64,000 nucleotides of DNA from CAVUMR01 sp963742715 (GCA_963742715.1 CAVUMR010000002.1:2046001-2110000); one strand, 5' to 3'; counted from the first letter of the stretch, positions 8,947 to 18,252 are shown. Made by a program: numbers and translations. The notes: generated by a model not told the origin, from the sequence alone.

Positions 8947-9828
8947 GTGACCGCCGTACCGGATTCGCCCGCCGCCCTCGCCGACGCGCTCACCCGGGCC
9001 GGCTATCTCGCCGACGAAGGGCTGGCCACGGCCGGGTACCTGGCGCTGCGGCTGGGCCGGCCGCTGTTCCTGGAGGGCGACGCCGGAGTCGGCAAGACCT
9101 CGTTCGCGCACGCGCTGGCGGCCGCGACCGGCGCCCACTTCGTCCGGTTGCAGTGCTACGAGGGGCTGGACGCGAGCCAGGCCCTGTACGACTGGGACTT
9201 CCCGCGCCAACTGCTGCACCTGCGGGCGGTCGAGGCCACCGCGCCCGGTACCGACACCGCGGCGGTGGAGGCCAGCCTGTACGACCGGCGCTTCCTGATC
9301 GCCCGACCGCTGCTGCAGGCGCTGGAGACCTCGCCGTGCGTACTGCTGGTGGACGAGATCGACCGGGCCGACGACGAGTTCGAGGCGTTCCTGCTGGAGG
9401 TGCTGTCCGAGGCCGCGATCACCATCCCCGAACTCGGTCGGATCGCCGCCGAGACACCACCGCTGACGGTGCTGACCAGCAACCGCACCCGGGAGGTACA
9501 CGACGCGCTGAAGCGGCGCTGCCTGTACCACTGGGTGCAACACCCGGACTTCGAGCGCGAGGTGGCGATCCTGCTGTCCCGGCTGCCCGACCTGACCGAG
9601 CGGCTCGCCAACGCGGTCGCCGCGGCCACCGGCCGGATGCGCCAGCTGGACCTGCTCAAGCCGCCCGGGGTGGCCGAAGCCATCGACTGGGCGGCCGCGC
9701 TGCAGGCACTGGGCGCCCGGGAGCTGTCCCCCGACTTCGCCGCGGCCACCCTCGGCGCGGTGCTCAAGTACCGCGAGGACGCCGACCGGGTCCGGGACTC
9801 CGGCATCGCGGAGCTGCTCGGTGCCTGA
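8947..9828 (+). CDS. MoxR-family AAA+ ATPase (CoxD-like)
   Basis: 293 aa. Walker A is EGDAGVGKTSFA and Walker B is VLLVDEIDRAD. A sensor-1 Asn lies in LTVLTSNRTREVHDALKRRC, with the arginine-finger region just after. MoxR ATPases beside CO-dehydrogenase genes (CoxD) remodel the apo-enzyme during insertion of the Mo-Cu/sulfur centre, together with the VWA protein CoxE encoded next. The GTG at 8947 was chosen over the in-frame ATG at 8887, because homologous sequence begins shortly after residue 1 and a -10-like hexamer sits just upstream. Its stop overlaps the next start. Confidence 0.9.
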   Translation: MTAVPDSPAALADALTRAGYLADEGLATAGYLALRLGRPLFLEGDAGVGKTSFAHALAAATGAHFVRLQCYEGLDASQALYDWDFPRQLLHLRAVEATAPGTDTAAVEASLYDRRFLIARPLLQALETSPCVLLVDEIDRADDEFEAFLLEVLSEAAITIPELGRIAAETPPLTVLTSNRTREVHDALKRRCLYHWVQHPDFEREVAILLSRLPDLTERLANAVAAATGRMRQLDLLKPPGVAEAIDWAAALQALGARELSPDFAAATLGAVLKYREDADRVRDSGIAELLGA

Positions 9829-10987
9829 GGCGCGTGCGCCAGCGCCCGACCGGAGCCGCCGGGGCCTCGGCCCGCAGGTACGCGCCCACGACCTGACCGC
9901 CACGCTGCTCGGCTTCGCCCGCACGCTGCGGCACGCCGGCGTCGGCGCGACCCCCGAGCGGGTACAGGCGATGTTGGCCGCCGCGGACACCCTCGGGGTT
10001 ACCGATCCGGCCGGGGTGTACTGGGCCGGCCGGCTCACTCTCTGCGCCGAGCCGGACGACCTGCCCACCTACGACGCGGCATTCGTCGCGTACTTCGCCG
10101 GAGTGGCCGGGCCGCGGCGGCACCAGCCGAAGTCGGAGCTGCGGCACCGCCGGATCACCACGCTGTTCGGACCGGACGGTTCCGGTGGCGGCGAGCGCGA
10201 GTCGGCCGAGACGCGACAGCTGGCCGCGAGCGGTACCGAGCTGCTCCGGCAGCGGGACCTGACCGCACTCTCCGATCAGGAACGGGCCGAGGTACGCCGG
10301 CTGCTGGCGCTGCTCGCGCCGGCCGCGGCGGTACGACCGGCCCGCCGGCGCCGGTCCGCGCGGCGGGGTACGCCCGACATCGCGCGTACGGTGCGCCGGA
10401 TCCTGCGCGCCGGCGGCGAGCCGACCCGGCTGGCCATGGCGGCCCGCCGTCCCAAGCCACGGCGCCTGGTACTGCTGGTGGACGTGTCCGGGTCGATGTC
10501 GCCGTACTCGGACGCGCTGCTGCGGTTCGCGCACGCCGCGGTACGCCGGCGGCCGATCAGTACCGAGGTGTTCACGCTGGGTACCCGGCTGACCAGGATC
10601 ACCCGACCGCTGCGGTACCGGGATCCGGATGCCGCGCTGGTGGCGAGTGGACGCGCCATCCCGGACTGGAGCGGCGGTACCCGACTGGGCGAGTCGATCA
10701 AGGCGTTCCTGGACCGGTGGGGGCAGCGCGGGCTGGCCCGACAGGCGGTGGTGGTGCTGTTCAGCGACGGCTGGGAGCGCGGCGAGCCGACCCTGCTGGC
10801 CGAGCAGATGGCCCGGCTGTCCCGGCTGGCGTACCGGGTGGTCTGGGTGAACCCGCACCGCGGCAAGGACGGGTACGCCCCGCTGGTCGGCGGGATGGCC
10901 GCGGCCCTGCCGCACGTCGACGAGTTCGTCGCCGGCCACAGTTTCGCGGCGCTGGCCGAGCTGGTCGACGTGCTGGCGAAGGTGTGA
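9821..10987 (+). CDS. CoxE-like von Willebrand factor A domain protein
   Basis: 388 aa. The C-terminal half is a VWA domain with the metal-ion-dependent adhesion site DVSGSMS (LVLLVDVSGSMSPYSDALL), the downstream Thr of the site in WSGGTRLGES, and LFSDGWERGEP. The N-terminal half is the helical CoxE extension with a basic linker (RRRRSARRG). In CO-dehydrogenase maturation CoxE works with the MoxR ATPase CoxD. The GTG start at 9821 lies 8 bp inside the upstream gene, which supports coupled expression as a stoichiometric pair. Confidence 0.9.
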   Translation: MPEARAPAPDRSRRGLGPQVRAHDLTATLLGFARTLRHAGVGATPERVQAMLAAADTLGVTDPAGVYWAGRLTLCAEPDDLPTYDAAFVAYFAGVAGPRRHQPKSELRHRRITTLFGPDGSGGGERESAETRQLAASGTELLRQRDLTALSDQERAEVRRLLALLAPAAAVRPARRRRSARRGTPDIARTVRRILRAGGEPTRLAMAARRPKPRRLVLLVDVSGSMSPYSDALLRFAHAAVRRRPISTEVFTLGTRLTRITRPLRYRDPDAALVASGRAIPDWSGGTRLGESIKAFLDRWGQRGLARQAVVVLFSDGWERGEPTLLAEQMARLSRLAYRVVWVNPHRGKDGYAPLVGGMAAALPHVDEFVAGHSFAALAELVDVLAKV

Positions 10988-11017
10988 CTGGCCGGCGTGA
11001 CGTGGAGGTGAGCGGCG

Positions 11018-12259
11018 GTGCGTGACGTACTGGACGACCTGCTCCGGTGGTGGAGCGACGGCGAGCCGGTGGGGCTCGCGACCGTGGTCGGCACCTGGCG
11101 CAGCGCGCCGCGACCGGCCGGCGCGTCGATGCTGGTCGGCCCGGACGGTACCGCGGTCGGCAGCGTATCCGGTGGCTGCGTCGAGGGCGCGGTGTACGAG
11201 CTGGCCGGCGAGGTGGTCGCCTCCGGCGTCCCGCAGCTGCAGCGGTACGGGGTGTCCGACGACGACGCGTTCGCGATCGGGCTGACCTGCGGCGGCATCC
11301 TCGACGTGTACGTGGAGAAGGTCGATCCGGGTACCTTCCCGCAGCTCGGCGCGGTCGCCGCGGCGATCCGGGACGGCCGCCCGGTGGCCGTGGTGACCTG
11401 TGTCGGGGACCGCTGCGCGGCTCAGGTCGCCGACGGGCCCCCACCAGCCGGCACAAGCGGTGCGGCGAGCCGGGTGGGCGGTCGGCTGATCGTGTGGCCG
11501 GAGGGCAGCGTCGACCTCGACAGCGGCTCCGAGGGCACGCTCGGCAGCGAGCGGCTCGACGCCGCCGCGATCGACGACGTACGGGGCATGCTCGCGGCCG
11601 GCCGTACCGGCACGTTGAGCTACGGCCACGACGGCGAGCGCCGGGGCGACGACCTGACCCTGTTCGTCGCCTCGTACGCACCGCCGCCGCGGATGGTGGT
11701 GTTCGGCGCGATCGACTTCGCCGCCGCGGTGGCGCGCGTCGGCGCTTTCCTCGGGTACCGGGTGACGGTGTGCGACGCGCGCCCGGTGTTCGCCACCAAG
11801 CGGCGGTTCCCGGACGCGCACGAGGTGGTCGTCGCCTGGCCCCACCGGTACCTGCGCTCGGAAGTGGACGCCGGGCGGATCGACGAGCGCACGGTCATCT
11901 GCGTGCTCACCCACGACCCGAAGTTCGACGTACCGGTGCTCGAGGTGGCGCTGCGCATCCCGGTTCGGTACATCGGGGCGATGGGCTCCCGGCGTACCCA
12001 CGAGGACCGGCTACAGCGCCTCCAGCAGGCCGGCATCACCGACAAGGAGCTGGCCCGGCTGGCGTCGCCGATCGGACTGGACCTGGGCGCGCGTACCCCG
12101 GAGGAGACCGCGGTCAGCATCGCGGCCGAAATCATCGCCGGGCAGTGGGGCGGCTCCGGGGAACGCCTGTCGGAGCTGGCCGGTCGGATCCACCACGAGC
12201 AGGCCGGCCGGATCCACCACGAGCAGGCCGGCCGGATCCACCACGACGCGTCGGGGTGA
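11018..12259 (+). CDS. XdhC/CoxI family molybdenum hydroxylase maturation factor
   Basis: 413 aa with two family parts. The N-terminal XdhC_CoxI domain (about 1-110) contains TWRSAPRPAGASMLV, GSVSGGCVEGAV and LTCGGILDVYVE. The C-terminal Rossmann domain (about 215-385) contains VVFGAIDFAAAVARVGAFLGY and YIGAMGSRRTHEDRL. XdhC binds molybdenum cofactor, supports its sulfuration and hands it to the hydroxylase. GGAGGTGA lies just upstream of the GTG start. The last 25 residues are an unusual triple tandem repeat, AGRIHHEQ, encoded by three 24-bp units. They lie outside the normal family length and add a His-rich tail. Confidence 0.9.
   Translation: MRDVLDDLLRWWSDGEPVGLATVVGTWRSAPRPAGASMLVGPDGTAVGSVSGGCVEGAVYELAGEVVASGVPQLQRYGVSDDDAFAIGLTCGGILDVYVEKVDPGTFPQLGAVAAAIRDGRPVAVVTCVGDRCAAQVADGPPPAGTSGAASRVGGRLIVWPEGSVDLDSGSEGTLGSERLDAAAIDDVRGMLAAGRTGTLSYGHDGERRGDDLTLFVASYAPPPRMVVFGAIDFAAAVARVGAFLGYRVTVCDARPVFATKRRFPDAHEVVVAWPHRYLRSEVDAGRIDERTVICVLTHDPKFDVPVLEVALRIPVRYIGAMGSRRTHEDRLQRLQQAGITDKELARLASPIGLDLGARTPEETAVSIAAEIIAGQWGGSGERLSELAGRIHHEQAGRIHHEQAGRIHHDASG
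12179..12250 (+). repeat. Three 24-bp tandem repeats encoding His-rich tail of XdhC-like protein
   Basis: Three near-identical 24-bp units (12179-12202, 12203-12226, 12227-12250), each encoding AGRIHHEQ or a close variant, immediately before the stop codon at 12257. The near identity suggests recent expansion by slippage. Confidence 0.9.
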
Positions 12260-12264
12260 CCGCC

Positions 12265-13023
12265 ATGCCGGAGAGCGTCCGGGGCGTACGACGCCGTCGC
12301 GCGGCCGTGCTCGCGGCCGCCGCCTGGCTCGCGGTCGCGCTGGCCGGCTTCGCGATCCTGCGCTTCACCGGACCGGCGGCGATCCGGTCCCCCATCAGCG
12401 CCGGCCCGACCACGACGCCACCGGCGCCGGTGCAGTCGCGCTGGTCCCCGGCACCACCCGGCGCGACCGCGTCCGCACCTGACGGACTGCGCCGGGCACC
12501 GCGGCTACCAGCGCCGGTCGGCTCCAACAGCTGCCCGTTCTCCCGGCTGTCCACGGTGCTGCCCGCGATCGCGCCGGCGCTGGGGACCGGGCCGGTACGA
12601 CTGGTCAGCCCCGGTGGCGCGCTCATCCAGTACGCGCCGAACCCCCAGATCAGCGACGAATGGGGACTGGTCACGGTGGAGTGGCTGGTGCGCGACGGCA
12701 CCGGTCCGGCGCTGCTGCGCGGCCACCTGCTCGGCCCTCACCTCGGTACCGACCTCAGCACCGACGGCCCGGACGGGTCCGGCCCGGACGAGCTCGTCGG
12801 CTTCGACCTGTCCGCGGACGGCGGCCGTGAGTCGGTGTCACCGGCGCGCGAGTCGTTGCTGCCGCCCGCCACCGGCCGCGACGGCTGGACGGTTGTGCCC
12901 GGCTATCTGCGCTTCCGTACTCCCGGCTGTTACGGCATACAGATCGATACGCCCGCGGGTACCAGCACCATCGTCATCTATGCCATCGGCCGCGATCTGC
13001 GCGGTTGGCCGCCGGTGGTGTGA
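12265..13023 (+). CDS. Exported or membrane-anchored protein of unknown function in the cox locus
   Basis: 252 aa, not recognised. A basic N-terminus (MPESVRGVRRRRAA) leads into one hydrophobic segment at about 13-33 (VLAAAAWLAVALAGFAIL), then a Pro/Thr/Ala-rich stretch of about 50 residues and a folded-looking domain from about residue 90 with two Cys (SNSCPF, TPGCYGI). This suggests a signal anchor with the rest outside the membrane. It starts 5 bp after the xdhC stop; GTG 12256 overlapping that stop is an alternative start. It sits between maturation and structural genes, but a cox-specific role is only suggested by position. Confidence 0.75.
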   Translation: MPESVRGVRRRRAAVLAAAAWLAVALAGFAILRFTGPAAIRSPISAGPTTTPPAPVQSRWSPAPPGATASAPDGLRRAPRLPAPVGSNSCPFSRLSTVLPAIAPALGTGPVRLVSPGGALIQYAPNPQISDEWGLVTVEWLVRDGTGPALLRGHLLGPHLGTDLSTDGPDGSGPDELVGFDLSADGGRESVSPARESLLPPATGRDGWTVVPGYLRFRTPGCYGIQIDTPAGTSTIVIYAIGRDLRGWPPVV

Positions 13024-13259
13024 CCCCGGCCGGACGGACGGGTACCAACCGTTGGCCGAACGAGAATCGGCAAATCCTTGCGGCCCGGGCGAAGACGATA
13101 TTGGCTGTGCTGGAGGGCGCCGCGCGGCCACCTCACCGCCGACGGGGTGCACGGCCTGGGGTCGTGCCCGCCAGCCTTGAGAGTCAGCCGACCGGCGCTG
13201 TGGTCCGGCCGGTCCGGTGCGCGTCACCGGGCCGACCCGTCTGTGACGCGGGAGGCTGC

Positions 13260-13847
13260 ATGACCCGGATCAACGTGACGGTCGATGGCGTTCGGTTCTC
13301 CGATGACGTGGAGCCGCGCACCCTCCTCGTGCACTATCTGCGTGAACAGTTGGGCAAGGTCGGCACCGTGGTGGGATGCGACACGAGCAACTGCGGCGCC
13401 TGTGCGGTACTGCTCGACGGCAAGGGCATCAAGAGCTGCTCGCTGCTCGCGGTACAGGCGGACGGGCGCGAGGTCACCACGATCGAAGGGCTGTCCGGTC
13501 CGGACGGTGCCCTGCACCCGATGCAGCGCGCGTTCCACGAACAGCACGCCCTGCAATGTGGCTTCTGCACTCCCGGCATGATCATGGCCGCCGTCGACCT
13601 GCTGGCCGACAATCCGGATCCGTCCGACCAGGAGATCCGGGAAGGGCTGGAAGGCAACCTCTGCCGCTGTACCGGATACCAGAACATCGTCCGCGCGGTT
13701 CGCGCGGCGGCCGACGCGGCGTCGGGACGGCCCGCGGCGGAGACCTCCGCGCCCTCGCCGGGCACTCCGGCGGCACCACCTGAGGTGGACGCCGGCAAGG
13801 TGCCCGAGACCGTACCGGACGACCTCGTCCCCAAGCCGATCCCGTAG
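13260..13847 (+). CDS. coxS: CO dehydrogenase-like small subunit, two [2Fe-2S] clusters
   Basis: 195 aa. The N-terminal plant-ferredoxin-type cluster uses C40, C45, C48 and C60 (GCDTSNCGAC ... KSC). The second cluster in the all-helical domain uses C100, C103, C135 and C137 (QCGFCTPG, CRCTGYQN). The subunit passes electrons from the molybdenum site to FAD in the medium subunit. The C-terminus has an extra Pro/Ala-rich tail of about 40 residues. A 236-bp gap upstream has no supportable gene and may hold a promoter. AGGAGGT follows directly for the large subunit, 11 bp downstream. Confidence 0.95.
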   Translation: MTRINVTVDGVRFSDDVEPRTLLVHYLREQLGKVGTVVGCDTSNCGACAVLLDGKGIKSCSLLAVQADGREVTTIEGLSGPDGALHPMQRAFHEQHALQCGFCTPGMIMAAVDLLADNPDPSDQEIREGLEGNLCRCTGYQNIVRAVRAAADAASGRPAAETSAPSPGTPAAPPEVDAGKVPETVPDDLVPKPIP

Positions 13848-13858
13848 GAGGTGTGGGC

Positions 13859-16306
13859 ATGACCGTTACCCAGGAACGTGCCGCTTCCGGCGAGTTCGGC
13901 CGGTCCCGGCAACGCAAGGAGGACGCGCGGCTCATCACCGGGCGGACGATGTGGACCGAGAACGTGGTCCTGCCCGGGCTGCTACACCTGGCCATCCTGC
14001 GCAGCCCGATGGCGCACGCCCGGATCACCCACCTCGACGTCGCGCCGGCGCTGGAGCGCCCCAACGTGGTGGCCGCGTTCAGCGGCCGGGACGTGGCCGA
14101 CAGCCAGGGCGCGCTGCCGTGCGCCTGGCCGGTGACCGCCGAGATGGTGCACCCCGACCACTACCCGTTGGCGGTGGACGAGGTACGGCACACCGGTGAA
14201 GCCGTCGCCGCGGTGGTGGCCCGGGACCGGGTCAGCGCGCTGGACGCGCTGGAAGCCATCGACATCCGGTACGAGCCGCTGCCGGTGGTACTCGACATGG
14301 AGGCCGCACTCGCCGACGGCGCCGACCTGGTGCACTCCGACAAGGGCACCAACAAGTCCTTCAACTGGGTGTACGACTCGGCCGAGGCCGGCTCCGGCCA
14401 GGACGTCGAGCAGGTGCTGAACGACTCCGAGGTGGTCGTCGAGCGGCGGTTCGTCCAGCAGCGGCTGGCCCCGGCGTCGATGGAGCCGCGCAGCGTGGTG
14501 GTGGACCCCAGCCCGGAGAGCTACACGATGTGGTCGGCCACCCAGATCCCGCACATCCTGCGGGTCATGCTGGCCCTGCAGACGGGGGTACCGGAGCAGC
14601 AGATCCGCGTCATCGCGCCCGACGTGGGCGGCGGGTTCGGCGGCAAGCTGCAGGTCACGCCGGAGGAGCTCATCACATTCATGGCCGCGCGACGGGTGGG
14701 CAAACCGGTGAAGTACACCGAGACCCGCTCGGAGGCCATGCAGGTCGCGCACCACGGCCGGGATCAGATCCAGTACGTCCGGATCGGGGCGAGCCGGGAC
14801 GGCCGGGTCACCGGCCTGCACGTCCGGTTGTTCGCCAACATGGGCGCGTACCTGGGCCTGGTCACGCCGGGCATCCCGATCCTGGGCGCGTTCATGTACA
14901 ACGCGATCTACAAGTTCACCGGGTACCGGTTCGACTGCACCGGGGTGTTCACCAACACCGCCTGGACGGACGCGTACCGGGGGGCCGGCCGGCCGGAGGC
15001 GACCTTCGCGGTCGAGCGGATCATGGACGAGCTGGCCGTCGAGTTGAACCTGGACCCGATGGAGCTGCGCCGGCGCAACTGGATCGGGCACGAGGAGTTC
15101 CCGTTCACCACGGTCGCCGGTCTGACCTACGACTCGGGCAACTACGAGGCCGCCACCGACAAGGCCATGCAGATGTTCGGGTACGACGGGCTGCGGCGCG
15201 AGCAGGCCGAGCGGCGCGAACGCGACGACCCGGTACAGCTCGGCATCGGCATCTCCACGTACACGGAGATGTGCGGGCTGGCGCCGTCGCGGGTACTCGG
15301 CGCGCTGTCGTACGGCGCGGGCGGCTGGGAACGCGCGGACATCCGGATGCTGCCGACCGGCAAGGTGGAGGTCGTCACCGGCACCTCGCCACACGGGCAG
15401 GGGCACGAGACGGCGTGGAGCCAGATCGTCGCCGACCAGTTGGGGGTGCCGTTCGAGGACATCGAAGTGCTGCACGGCGACACCCGTACCTCGCACAAGG
15501 GCATGGACACGTACGGCTCCCGGTCGCTCGTGGTGGGCGGCATCGCGGTGGTCAAGGCGTGCGAGAAGGTGCTGGCCAAGACCCGTACCGTGGCCGCCCA
15601 TCTGCTCGAGTGCAGCGAGGACGACCTGGAGTTCGCCGACGGCGCGTTCCGGGTGCGGGGTACTCCGGACGCCAGCAAGACCGTGCAGGAGTGCGCGCTC
15701 GCCGTGTTCGCCGCGCACGACCTGCCGGACGGCGTGGAGGCGTCACTGGACGCGGACGCCACTTTCGACCCGGAGAACTTCTCCTACCCGCACGGCACCC
15801 ACCTGTGCGCGGCCGAGGTCGACACCGAGACGGGGAAGGTACGCATCCGCAGCTACGTCTGCGTGGACGACGTCGGGCGGGCAGTGAATCCGCTGATCGT
15901 CGAGGGTCAGGTCCACGGCGGGCTGGCCCAGGGCATCGCCCAGGCGCTGTTCGAGGAGGCCGTGTACGACGACGACGGCAACCTGGTGACCGGCACGTTC
16001 GTCGACTACACGCTGCCGACCGCGGCGGACCTGCCGGACTTCACCACCGACCGGACCGAGACGCCGGCCACCAGCAACCCGCTCGGGGTCAAGGGCGTCG
16101 GCGAGGCCGGCACGATCGCGTCGACCCCGGCGGTGGTCAACGCCGTGGTGGACGCGGTACGCCATCTCGGGGTGAAGGACGTGGCCATGCCGTGTACGCC
16201 CGAGCGGGTGTGGCAGGCCATCACGTCGGCCCACCGCGGCGCCGACGGCACCGCCTCGGACCGGGCGGCGCAGAGCACCACCGCGCAGGACGGAGGTACG
16301 GCATGA
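13859..16306 (+). CDS. coxL: Form II CO dehydrogenase-like molybdenum hydroxylase, large subunit
   Basis: 815 aa. Its family is xanthine oxidase-type Mo hydroxylases, with the N-terminal Ald_Xan_dh_C domain (about 20-130) and the Mo-binding domains after it. The active-site loop is AYRGAGR at residues 372-378. This is the form II signature; form I true CO dehydrogenases have AYxCSFR with the copper-binding Cys. The C-terminal GVKGVGEAG carries the catalytic Glu. Other Mo-cofactor loops include GGGFGGK. So it is a hydroxylase of the CoxL family, and CO as substrate is uncertain. ATG 13859 has an excellent AGGAGGT. Gene order S-L-M also fits form II. Confidence 0.94.
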   Translation: MTVTQERAASGEFGRSRQRKEDARLITGRTMWTENVVLPGLLHLAILRSPMAHARITHLDVAPALERPNVVAAFSGRDVADSQGALPCAWPVTAEMVHPDHYPLAVDEVRHTGEAVAAVVARDRVSALDALEAIDIRYEPLPVVLDMEAALADGADLVHSDKGTNKSFNWVYDSAEAGSGQDVEQVLNDSEVVVERRFVQQRLAPASMEPRSVVVDPSPESYTMWSATQIPHILRVMLALQTGVPEQQIRVIAPDVGGGFGGKLQVTPEELITFMAARRVGKPVKYTETRSEAMQVAHHGRDQIQYVRIGASRDGRVTGLHVRLFANMGAYLGLVTPGIPILGAFMYNAIYKFTGYRFDCTGVFTNTAWTDAYRGAGRPEATFAVERIMDELAVELNLDPMELRRRNWIGHEEFPFTTVAGLTYDSGNYEAATDKAMQMFGYDGLRREQAERRERDDPVQLGIGISTYTEMCGLAPSRVLGALSYGAGGWERADIRMLPTGKVEVVTGTSPHGQGHETAWSQIVADQLGVPFEDIEVLHGDTRTSHKGMDTYGSRSLVVGGIAVVKACEKVLAKTRTVAAHLLECSEDDLEFADGAFRVRGTPDASKTVQECALAVFAAHDLPDGVEASLDADATFDPENFSYPHGTHLCAAEVDTETGKVRIRSYVCVDDVGRAVNPLIVEGQVHGGLAQGIAQALFEEAVYDDDGNLVTGTFVDYTLPTAADLPDFTTDRTETPATSNPLGVKGVGEAGTIASTPAVVNAVVDAVRHLGVKDVAMPCTPERVWQAITSAHRGADGTASDRAAQSTTAQDGGTA

Positions 16307-17154
16307 TCCCGGTCGCGTTCGACTACATCCGTCCGTCCAGTGTGGACGAAGCGGTACGCGCGCTTGCCGACGGCGGCGAGGATGCGAAGGTGCTCGCCGG
16401 CGGCCAGAGCCTGCTGCCGGTACTACGGCTCCGGCTGGCCACCCCGACCGTGCTGGTGGACCTTGGCGGCGCGGACGAGCTGCGCGGGATCCGGGAGGAC
16501 GGATCGGACCTGGTGATCGGCGCGATGACCACGCACGCCGACGTGCTGGCCGATCCGCTGGTACGCCAGTACGCCCCGTTGGTGGTCAAGGCGACCACGA
16601 CCGTCGGGGACCGGCTGGTCCGCCACCTCGGCACGTTCGGCGGTTCGCTCGCGCACGCCGACCCGGCCGGCGACCTGCCGGCGGTGGCGCTCGCCTGTGA
16701 CGCGTCGTTCGTGGTGGCCGGTCCCGGCGGCCGGCGTACCGTGCCCGCGGCCGACTTCTTCGTCGACTACCTGACCACGGCGCTCGGGGTGGACGAGGTA
16801 CTGGTCGAGATCCGGCTGCCCAAGCTGGACGGCTGGGGTACGCACTACGAGAAGTTCAACCGGGTGGCCCAGGCGTGGGCGATCGTCGGAGTGGCGGCCG
16901 CGGTACGCCGGGAGAACGGCGGCATCGCCGAAGCCCGGGTGGCGCTGACCAACATGGGCTCCACTCCGGTACGTGCGAGCGCGGTGGAGCAGGCGCTGGC
17001 CGGCGGGGACGCGGGAGCGGACGCGATCGCGTCCGCCGCTGAACAGGCGGGCGAAGGCACCCACCCGACCAGCGACCTGAACGGCTCGGCCGACTACCGC
17101 ACGCATCTGGCGAAGGTACTGACCCGTCGCGCGGTGACCGCCGCCGCTTCCTGA
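16303..17154 (+). CDS. coxM: CO dehydrogenase-like medium subunit, FAD-binding
   Basis: 283 aa. FAD-binding domain of the PCMH type, with AGGQSLLPVLRLR near residue 32 and TFGGSLAHADPAGDLP near residue 110 as the two flavin loops. The C-terminal CODH FAD-binding domain includes FNRVAQAWAIVGVA. It takes electrons from the iron-sulfur subunit and passes them to a quinone or carrier. The ATG overlaps the coxL stop by 4 bp (ATGA), giving translational coupling. Confidence 0.94.
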   Translation: MIPVAFDYIRPSSVDEAVRALADGGEDAKVLAGGQSLLPVLRLRLATPTVLVDLGGADELRGIREDGSDLVIGAMTTHADVLADPLVRQYAPLVVKATTTVGDRLVRHLGTFGGSLAHADPAGDLPAVALACDASFVVAGPGGRRTVPAADFFVDYLTTALGVDEVLVEIRLPKLDGWGTHYEKFNRVAQAWAIVGVAAAVRRENGGIAEARVALTNMGSTPVRASAVEQALAGGDAGADAIASAAEQAGEGTHPTSDLNGSADYRTHLAKVLTRRAVTAAAS

Positions 17155-17225
17155 ACCGGTGTTTCTCGACTGGGTCCGGGCCTGACGGCCCGGACCCCGC
17201 GACCTCGGACCGGAGGGCGTACGAC

Positions 17226-18095
17226 ATGCAGCTCGAGCACAGCTTCACGGTGCCGGTACCGGTGGACGACGCCTGGCAGGTGCTGCTGGACGTACCGCTG
17301 ATCGCCCCGTGCATGCCCGGAGCCGCGCTCACCGAGTACGACGGGGAGTCGTTCACCGGCACGGTGAAGGTGAAGCTCGGTCCGGTCGGCCTCACGTACA
17401 AGGGAACCGGCCGGTTCGCGGAGAAGGACGAGTCCGCACACCGGGTGGTCATCGAGGCGTCCGGCCGGGAGAGTCGCGGGTCCGGTACCGCCGCGGCCAC
17501 GGTCACCGCGTCGCTGCGCCCGGACGGCGACGCCACCAAGGTCGAGGTGACCACCGACCTCAACGTCACCGGCCGGCCGGCGCAGTTCGGCCGGGGCATG
17601 ATGGCCGAGGTCAGCGGCAGGTTGATCGGCCAGTTCGCCGACTGCCTGGCGGGCAAGCTGCAGGGCGGCGGCAACGACGGCAACGGCGGCGAGGGGTCCG
17701 GCGACTCCGCACCAGCGGCCGCCGCTCCCGCCGGGAAGCCCACCGCCAAGCCGGCCAGGAAGGCGGCCGGGGCGGCGACCGCAAAGCCCGCTGACAAGCA
17801 GGCCGCGGAGAAGCCGGCCGCTGATAAGCAGGCCCCGGAGAAGCCGGCCGCAGGCTCTGGTGGGAAGCCGTCGGCGACCGCACAGCAGCCGGCCGAGAAG
17901 TCGGCACCGCGGAGCACGGCCCCGATCACCAGCGGTAACGGCCACCGGGCCGGCCACGCCGCAGACGACGTCGAGCCGATCGACCTGCTCCAGCTCTCCG
18001 GCGCGGACGAGCTGCTCCGCCGGTACGGTCCGCTGCTCGCCGCGTTCGCCGCCGGCGGCCTGCTCGTCTGGATCGCGACCCGCCGCCGCCGCTGA
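17226..18095 (+). CDS. coxG: CoxG: SRPBCC-domain protein with C-terminal membrane anchor
   Basis: 289 aa. The N-terminal SRPBCC/CoxG fold (about 1-145) includes FTVPVPVDDAWQVLLD, PCMPGAAL and GRLIGQFADCLAGKL. Then comes a Lys/Ala/Pro-rich linker of about 100 residues with a duplicated 30-bp unit, then a C-terminal helix LLAAFAAGGLLVWIA followed by RRRR, a tail anchor. In mycobacterial CO dehydrogenase, CoxG was shown to bind menaquinone and carry electrons between enzyme and membrane. The anchor and long flexible linker here fit that role. A clear GGAGG precedes the ATG. Confidence 0.92.
   Translation: MQLEHSFTVPVPVDDAWQVLLDVPLIAPCMPGAALTEYDGESFTGTVKVKLGPVGLTYKGTGRFAEKDESAHRVVIEASGRESRGSGTAAATVTASLRPDGDATKVEVTTDLNVTGRPAQFGRGMMAEVSGRLIGQFADCLAGKLQGGGNDGNGGEGSGDSAPAAAAPAGKPTAKPARKAAGAATAKPADKQAAEKPAADKQAPEKPAAGSGGKPSATAQQPAEKSAPRSTAPITSGNGHRAGHAADDVEPIDLLQLSGADELLRRYGPLLAAFAAGGLLVWIATRRRR
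17790..17849 (+). repeat. Duplicated 30-bp unit in CoxG linker
   Basis: Two adjacent 30-bp copies (17790-17819, 17820-17849) with few differences, both encoding Lys/Ala/Glu/Pro-rich linker (ADKQAxEKPA). In frame; it lengthens the tether before the membrane anchor. Confidence 0.8.
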
Positions 18096-18252
18096 CCGCG
18101 GGCGGGTCGAGCGGGCAGCTGCGGCAGCCGACCACGGCCGGAGACGCTGGTCGACGCGTTGAGAGCGTTGCGCCGGTATGGCACGCTGTCGCCAGCCTCC
18201 CGTCCCCGCACGACGCCTAGCGCCGCCCGTGCCGTAGCGAAGCCGAGGGCCT

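Noticed and set aside
13024..13259. Small ORF of 61 codons before coxS
   Set aside because: Arg/Gly-rich shadow with no ribosome site that overlaps the coxS start. I see nothing else supportable in this gap.
13859..16306. True form I CO dehydrogenase
   Set aside because: The active loop is AYRGAGR without the copper-binding Cys of AYxCSFR, and the order is S-L-M rather than M-S-L.
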